Origin: Brevibacterium sp. W7.2
GTDB taxonomy: Bacteria > Actinomycetota > Actinomycetes > Actinomycetales > Brevibacteriaceae
Assembly (NCBI RefSeq): GCF_018137945.1
Contig: NZ_CP073089.1
Coordinates: 1,922,001-1,986,000, forward strand
Reading direction: 5' to 3'
Length of the DNA stretch: 64,000 bases
In this document: positions 59,282 to 64,000 of the stretch, in pieces
Layout of the letters: each line of letters begins with the position of its first letter
Numbering within the stretch: the first letter of the stretch is position 1
Position numbers and translations under genes: made by a program
The notes under the pieces: model-generated
What the model saw: the letters and a program-made list of their open reading frames with translations, nothing else
The model's database searches: none
Told to the model about the DNA's origin: nothing

Positions 59282-60903
59282 GTACTACACAGCCCACAAC
59301 AACCGTCGGGAAGCTGACGAACTTCACCGAACAGCGCGTCGGGGCATCCGTCCTCGTCCGCGAGTTCGGGCGCAAGATCTTCCCGTCGCACTGGTCCTTC
59401 ATGCTCGGCGAGGTCGCCCTCTACAGCTTCGTCATCGTCGTCCTCTCGGGCACGTTCCTCACGTTCTTCTTCCAGCCCGCGATGGGCGAGCTCCACTACG
59501 AGGGACCCTGGGTGCCGTTGCGCGGCGTCCAGATCTCCGAGGCCTATGATTCGACGCTGGCGATCTCCTTCGAGATCCGCGGCGGGCTCTTCATCCGCCA
59601 GATGCACCACTGGGGCGCCCTGCTCTTCGTTGCGGCACTGAGCCTCCACATGCTGCGCGTGTTCTTCACGGGTGCCTTCCGCAAGCCGCGCGAGCTCAAC
59701 TGGGTCGTCGGCGTGCTGCTCCTCATCCTCGCGATGGCTGCCGGCTTCACCGGCTACTCGCTGCCGGACGACCTGCTCTCGGGCAACGGCCTGCGCATCA
59801 TCGACGGCATCCTCAAGTCGCTGCCGCTGGTCGGCACCTACATCTCGTTCTTCCTCTTCGGCGGCGAGTTCCCGGGTGTCGACATCGTGTCGCGACTGTA
59901 CTCGCTGCACATCATGATCGTCCCGGCGCTGCTCATCGCGCTCATCGGCATCCACCTCATCTTCGTCGTCGTCCACAAGCACACGCAGTGGCCCGGCGCC
60001 GGACACACCGAGAAGAACGTCGTCGGCGAACCCGTCCTCCCGACGTTCGCTGCGAAGGGCGGAGGATTCTTCTTCCTCATCTTCGGTCTCATCTCCGTCA
60101 TCTCGGCACTGTTCACGATCAACCCGATCTGGAACTACGGACCGTACGACCCCTCCCCCGTCTCCGCCGGCACGCAGCCGGACTGGTACATCGGCTGGGC
60201 CGACGGCTTCCTCCGCATCGTGCCGGGCTGGTTCGAGTTCTACATCGCCGGCTGGCCGATCTCGTTCAACATCAACAGCGCCGTGCTCGTCATGGGCGGT
60301 GTGTTCGCCGCGATGTTCGTCTACCCGTTCTTCGAGGCCTGGCTGCTCAAGGACAACCGCGAGCACCACATCCTCGACCGTCCGCGCAACAACCCCACCC
60401 GCACCGCCATCGGTGTCGCAGGCATCATCTTCTACTGCAACATGTGGGCTGCCGCGTCGGGTGACATCATCGCCGTGTTCTTCCACATGTCGCTCAACGA
60501 CATGATCTACATCTTCCGCGCGCTCTTCTTCATCGGCCCGGTCATCGGCTACATCGTGACCAAGCGCATGTGCCTCGCACTGCAGCGCAAGGACCGTGAG
60601 GTCGCTCTGCACGGTCGGGAGACGGCGAACATCATCCGCCTCCCCCACGGCGAGTTCCTCGAGCGTCACGAGGCGCTCCCGCCGAACAAGCTGTGGAAGC
60701 TCACCGCGTTCGAATCGCCGCACTACATCCCGCCGCAGCCGAACGCCGAGGGCAAGGTGACCAAGCTCGAGAAGTTCCGCGCCCGCCTGTCGAAGTTCTT
60801 CTTCGAAGATCGTGTGGCACCGGTGACGAAGACCGAGCTCGAGGCCTCGCACCACGACCACGGAGCGGTCGAAGGCGCGGATCAGAAGTCGATCAGCCAC
60901 TGA
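59278..60903 (+). CDS. qcrB: Cytochrome b subunit of bc1 complex (QcrB)
   Basis: Membrane subunit of 541 residues with two b haems and the quinol sites. QMHHWGALLFVAALSLHMLRVF (helix B) and LHIMIVPALLIALIGIHLIFVV (helix D) hold the four His haem ligands. The PEWY quinol-oxidation motif is replaced by QPDWY at the corresponding place (about residues 300-304), as in actinobacteria. A long cytoplasmic C-terminal extension (about 440-541) is typical of the phylum. It is the target of bc1 inhibitors such as Q203 in mycobacteria. A strong terminator lies about 60 bp downstream. Confidence 0.96.
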   Translation: MSTTQPTTTVGKLTNFTEQRVGASVLVREFGRKIFPSHWSFMLGEVALYSFVIVVLSGTFLTFFFQPAMGELHYEGPWVPLRGVQISEAYDSTLAISFEIRGGLFIRQMHHWGALLFVAALSLHMLRVFFTGAFRKPRELNWVVGVLLLILAMAAGFTGYSLPDDLLSGNGLRIIDGILKSLPLVGTYISFFLFGGEFPGVDIVSRLYSLHIMIVPALLIALIGIHLIFVVVHKHTQWPGAGHTEKNVVGEPVLPTFAAKGGGFFFLIFGLISVISALFTINPIWNYGPYDPSPVSAGTQPDWYIGWADGFLRIVPGWFEFYIAGWPISFNINSAVLVMGGVFAAMFVYPFFEAWLLKDNREHHILDRPRNNPTRTAIGVAGIIFYCNMWAAASGDIIAVFFHMSLNDMIYIFRALFFIGPVIGYIVTKRMCLALQRKDREVALHGRETANIIRLPHGEFLERHEALPPNKLWKLTAFESPHYIPPQPNAEGKVTKLEKFRARLSKFFFEDRVAPVTKTELEASHHDHGAVEGADQKSISH

Positions 60904-60964
60904 TCGTCACGGTTCGGACTCCGGTGAGAGTCGGATCCTGACCCGCTGACTCCGGTCGGACTCA

Positions 60965-60997
60965 AGAGGGCCCAGCACATCGCGTGCTGGGCCCTCT
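60965..60997 (+). terminator. Terminator of the ctaE-qcrCAB operon
   Basis: AGAGGGCCCAGCAC pairs perfectly over 14 bp with its complement around ATCGC, about 60 bp after the qcrB stop. Confidence 0.9.
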
Positions 60998-61930
60998 CGC
61001 GTACACCCGCCCACCGTCCCGCTCCCCCGGCTTCACGGCCGCGAGAACGCCCTGCCGGCGGGTGCACCTGGCGTTCGGCTGATCGACGGCGTCCGCGATC
61101 TCCCCGCGCTCATCTCCCCTGCGCTCATCTCTCCTGTCCTGCGCGAGCCGTCACGGTGAACCGCAGGCGGCCGAACAGCCAGGCGGCCCCTCAATCAACA
61201 GTTCGCTTGAAAATGTGGTCCCCGAAGGCGAGATATTCACGCCAAGTGTTGAATGAGCGGCCGGTGAGTCGCCGAAGCGATGACAAACGCGCTCAGTGTT
61301 GAACGAGCGGGGCGATTTCGGCGCGGAGTGCGGCCGGCACGATCCTTCGCGGTGGTGAACCCCGCGGCTGAACAATCTCAAGGCCGCGTTGCCGGCGAGA
61401 CCACTCCCCTGACCACGACGGACTCCCTCGTCGACGCGAAGGAACCGGTGGGCTGGGACTCTCTCAACGGTACTGCTGAGGACGCCGGTTTCCTCGTAGG
61501 GATGGTTCGTTCGCCGCTGTGTACGCTGTTCACTGACCGTCGCACGAGATCGCTGTGGCCCGTCCTCCTCGGAGGTGCTCTGGTGGCGTGAACGATCACT
61601 CCAAAGGAGGGTGCGCCGACTGCGAACGGTGCTCTTGCGATCCCACCGTCATTGAGGCGGTCCACCTCAACGACGGTGCGACGGATCCGCGCGACCGCCT
61701 CGGCGCAGGGTCAGCGAAGCAGACGGCGCGACCGCACCGCTTTCGACCGACGCGCGCCTCCGACCATCCGCCACCCCGTCATCGGCCAACGCGTCGACGA
61801 CTACGGCGACCGTCGTGCCGACCACTACGCGGAGCACGATGTTCACCGCCCTGGACGGGTAGGAGATGACGCTCCGTCGCTCTCTCGCCGTCTCACCACC
61901 CCACCGAGGCGGCGGTGGCGTGAATGCGCG
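60998..61930. other. Gene-poor interval between the qcr and ctaDF operons
   Basis: About 930 bp without a credible gene. Several overlapping 100-codon ORFs exist (for example 61280-61591 plus, 61652-61969 plus, 61667-61978 minus), but none has clear family motifs or normal composition, and they contradict each other. A 16-bp direct repeat AGTGTTGAAYGAGCGG occurs at 61245-61260 and 61295-61310 (one mismatch, 50-bp period). AAAGGAGGG at 61610-61618 and a large hairpin at 61644-61678 also lie here. A small RNA or a decayed gene is possible. Confidence 0.4.
61644..61678. other. Large imperfect hairpin in the gene-poor interval
   Basis: CACCGTC-a-TTGAGG pairs with CCTCAA-c-GACGGTG around the loop CGGTCCA, giving 13 paired bases with one internal A-C mismatch. 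It is not near a gene end and has no T-tract. Confidence 0.5.
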
Positions 61931-61960
61931 AAGGCCCGGACTCGTGAGAGTCCGGGCCTT
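61931..61960 (-). terminator. Terminator of the ctaD-ctaF operon
   Basis: AAGGCCCGGACTC pairs perfectly over 13 bp with its complement around GTGA, about 45 bp after the ctaF stop on the minus strand. Confidence 0.85.
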
Positions 61961-62005
61961 GACGTCTGAGCGGAGCATCAGCGATGCGTGCCGCTCAAGT
62001 GGCGA

Positions 62006-62407
62006 TCAGTGGGCGAATCCGCCGCGATCGTGCTCGTACGAGATGCCGACGAGCGCGATGATGCCGAGCACGGCACCGAACGGGAAGATCCACCAGCCCA
62101 TGGCGATGCCGTAGAACGAGACGGCACCGGCAGCGGCACAGACGATCGGCCACCAGCTCCACGGGCTGAAGAAGCCGTAGTCGGCATCCGCATCCGAGAT
62201 CTCGGCGGTCTCGGTGTCCTGGGGCTGACGGCCGACGCGACGGTCGGTCAGCCACAGGTACACGCCGATCATGATCGACATGACGCCCACGAGGAGGAGG
62301 GCCGGGAAGCCCACCATCTCGTTGAAATGGGTGACGAAGCCGTAGATGACAGCCATGATCATGAAGAAGATGCCGCAGTAGACGAAGAGATTGATCGAAG
62401 CCTTCAC
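62006..62407 (-). CDS. ctaF: Cytochrome c oxidase subunit IV (CtaF)
   Basis: Actinobacterial small subunit of the aa3 oxidase, 133 residues, four membrane helices. [23 protein letters not shown] and [23 protein letters not shown] at the N-terminus, then [31 protein letters not shown], follow the family order. The GTG start overlaps the ctaD stop (GTGA), which couples the two. It is convergent with the ctaE-qcrCAB operon across the gene-poor interval. Confidence 0.94.
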   Translation of the reverse strand: MKASINLFVYCGIFFMIMAVIYGFVTHFNEMVGFPALLLVGVMSIMIGVYLWLTDRRVGRQPQDTETAEISDADADYGFFSPWSWWPIVCAAAGAVSFYGIAMGWWIFPFGAVLGIIALVGISYEHDRGGFAH

Positions 62408-64000
62408 TTGGCAGCACCTCCGGTGAGCTGAGGTTCAGCGTGGCCGTGTCCGGCGTATTCGAGAAGCTCAGGATGGTTGACGTCGAATGCCGGACGCTCC
62501 GAGCGGATGCGGGGCAGCGACGTGAAGTTGTGGCGCGGGGGCGGGCACGAGGTCGCCCATTCGAGCGAACCGCCGTAGCCCCACGGGTCGTCGACGGTGA
62601 CCTTCGGCGCGTTGCGCGCCGTGATCCACACGTTCCAGAAGAACGGAACCATCGAGAGACCGAGCAGCATCGCGCCGACCGTCGACACCTGGTTCATCCA
62701 GGTGAAGCCGTCCTGCGGCAGGTAGTCGGCATAACGACGGGGCATGCCGTCGACACCGAGCCAGTGCTGGACGAGGAAGGTGCCGTGGAAGCCGATGAAC
62801 AGCATCCAGAAGTGGATGTGTCCGAGCTTCTCGTTGAGCATCTTGCCCGTCCACTTCGGCCACCAGAAGTAGAAGCCGGCGAACATCGCGAACACGACCG
62901 TGCCGAAGACGACGTAGTGGAAGTGCGCGACGACGAAGTACGAGTCCGACACCGACTGGTCGAGCGCCGGGCTGGCGAGGATGACGCCCGTGAGACCACC
63001 GAAGAGGAAGGTCACGAGGAAGCCGATCGCCCACACCATGGGTGTCTCGAACGTGATCGAGCCTCGCCACATCGTGCCGATCCAGTTGAAGAACTTCACA
63101 CCGGTCGGAATCGCGATGAGCATCGTCATGAAGGCGAAGAACGGCAGCGCCACCACGCCGGTGACGTACATGTGGTGCGCCCACACGGTCACGGACAGGG
63201 CCGCGATCGAGATCGTCGCGAAGACGAGCTCCTTGTAGCCGAACACCGGTTTTCGACTGAAGACAGGGATGATCTCCGTGATGATGCCGAAGAACGGCAG
63301 GGCGATGACGTAGACCTCCGGATGCCCGAAGAACCAGAACAGGTGCTGCCAGAGTATCGGTCCGCCGTTGCCCGGACTGAACACATGCGAGCCCAGGATG
63401 CGGTCGGAGGCGAGGACGAGCAGGGCCGCAGCCAGGGGCTGGAAGGCCATGAGCACGAGGATGCCGGTGATGAGGACGTTCCAGCTGAAGATCGGCATGC
63501 GGAACATCGTCATGCCCGGGGCGCGCATCGTGATGATCGTCGTGATGAAGTTGACCGAGCCGAGGATCGTGCCGAAGCCCTGCAGCGCGAGGCCGAGGAC
63601 CCAGAGATTGCCGCCGGCGCCTGGTGTGAATGTCGTATTGCTCAATGGCGCATAGGCTGTCCACCCGAATGCCGCCGCACCCTGCGGGGTGAGGAAGCCC
63701 GACAGCGCGACGAGGCTGCCGAAGAGGTAGAGCCAGAAGGCGAACGCGTTGAGTCGCGGGAACGCCACGTCGGGCGCACCGATCTGCAGCGGCATGATGA
63801 CGTTCGCGAATCCGGCGAAGAGCGGGGTGGCGAACATCAGCAGCATGAGCGTGCCGTGCATGGTGAACAGCTGGTTGTACTGTTCCTTCGTCTCCACGAT
63901 CTGCATTCCGGGCTCGAAGAGCTCGAGACGGATGATGAGCGCCATCACGCCGCCGATGCAGAAGAAGAAGAACGAGCCGATCAGATACATGTACCCGATG
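62404..64000 (-). CDS. ctaD: Cytochrome c oxidase subunit I (CtaD), 5' end off window
   Basis: Catalytic haem-copper subunit. The visible 532 codons begin in [13 protein letters not shown], so the first helix and about 30-50 N-terminal residues lie beyond the window. Present in order: [20 protein letters not shown] helix II with a low-spin haem His, the [19 protein letters not shown] segment with the His-Tyr cross-link pair and proton channel Glu/Pro, [10 protein letters not shown] with the two Cu-B His, and [15 protein letters not shown] with both axial haem His. The CuA-binding subunit (ctaC) is not in the window. The stop overlaps ctaF. Confidence 0.97.
   Translation of the reverse strand, partial: IGYMYLIGSFFFFCIGGVMALIIRLELFEPGMQIVETKEQYNQLFTMHGTLMLLMFATPLFAGFANVIMPLQIGAPDVAFPRLNAFAFWLYLFGSLVALSGFLTPQGAAAFGWTAYAPLSNTTFTPGAGGNLWVLGLALQGFGTILGSVNFITTIITMRAPGMTMFRMPIFSWNVLITGILVLMAFQPLAAALLVLASDRILGSHVFSPGNGGPILWQHLFWFFGHPEVYVIALPFFGIITEIIPVFSRKPVFGYKELVFATISIAALSVTVWAHHMYVTGVVALPFFAFMTMLIAIPTGVKFFNWIGTMWRGSITFETPMVWAIGFLVTFLFGGLTGVILASPALDQSVSDSYFVVAHFHYVVFGTVVFAMFAGFYFWWPKWTGKMLNEKLGHIHFWMLFIGFHGTFLVQHWLGVDGMPRRYADYLPQDGFTWMNQVSTVGAMLLGLSMVPFFWNVWITARNAPKVTVDDPWGYGGSLEWATSCPPPRHNFTSLPRIRSERPAFDVNHPELLEYAGHGHAEPQLTGGAAK

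Noticed and set aside
61280..61978. Three overlapping ORFs of about 100 codons in the qcr-cta interval
   Set aside because: They contradict each other, show no family motif, and one runs through the ctaDF terminator. A small gene cannot be excluded, so the interval is listed as a finding.
1..64000. CRISPR arrays, IS elements, prophage or integron remnants
   Set aside because: No regularly spaced repeats, transposase or integrase motifs were found, and gene order follows conserved actinobacterial blocks.

Overview
The window is a GC-rich (roughly 70 % by eye), gene-dense actinobacterial chromosome segment with no insertion sequence, prophage or CRISPR array visible. The genes point to Brevibacterium or a close relative in the Micrococcales: a complete Pup-proteasome locus, PafB/PafC, RbpA, SecA2, actinobacterial bc1/aa3 oxidase genes (qcrCAB, ctaE/D/F) and two Rpf proteins with very short tails. 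The genus assignment is inference; Actinomycetia is secure.

Layout. 1-7 kb: proteasome ATPase (5' end off the window), DUF3054 membrane protein (opposite strand), then dop-pup-prcB-prcA-pafA with overlapping or touching ORFs. 6.6-15 kb: two FKBP isomerases, a DUF3866 protein (minus), the DNA-damage activator pair pafB-pafC, tatA-tatC and the helicase helY. This block parallels the mycobacterial Rv2115c-Rv2092c region. 15-19 kb, minus strand: a 5' nuclease/DnaQ fusion followed by secA2. 19-25.7 kb: an amidohydrolase-like protein without metal ligands, a Ppm1-like mannosyltransferase, rbpA (SigR-type promoter), a GDPD, an RlpA-like cell-wall protein and a WYL regulator/SDR divergon. 25.7-32 kb: an amine oxidase-permease-AraC cluster and a glyoxalase/UvrA-like pair. 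32-33.4 kb: two tandem rpf genes. 34-43.3 kb: MFS transporter, DinB/MPI-fold protein, a four-gene operon (DUF5058 membrane protein, second membrane protein, M20 amidohydrolase, amidase), ferritin, AEC transporter, Hsp20 and a methyltransferase. 43.4-51.3 kb: class Ic aspartate aminotransferase, a pyc-def-hydroxyacyl-CoA dehydrogenase operon (minus), ParA and a ResR/McdR-like MerR regulator. 51.5-64 kb: plsC, an esterase, a membrane protein, a DnaQ-UvrC fusion, trpD, ctaE-qcrC-qcrA-qcrB and, convergently, ctaD-ctaF (ctaD runs off the window). This resembles mycobacterial Rv2191-Rv2196.

Regulation readable from the DNA. GTAAC-type direct repeats with 11-bp periodicity (MtrA-box-like) lie upstream of all three secreted cell-wall genes (the RlpA-like gene and both rpf genes). 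A full HAIR palindrome (HspR) precedes hsp20. A GGGAAT-N18-GTT promoter precedes rbpA. A 10-5-10 perfect palindrome sits between the WYL regulator and its divergent SDR. Dyads sharing an 11-mer precede ferritin and the MerR gene. Most convergent gene pairs are separated by long perfect hairpins; one of these lies inside the 3' end of the WYL regulator.

The best candidates for undescribed biology are the 5'-nuclease-DnaQ fusion, the DUF5058/membrane-partner/M20/amidase operon, the ferritin/MerR dyad motif, and the gene-poor 61-62 kb interval with its repeat and large hairpin. The rest is conserved actinobacterial housekeeping.
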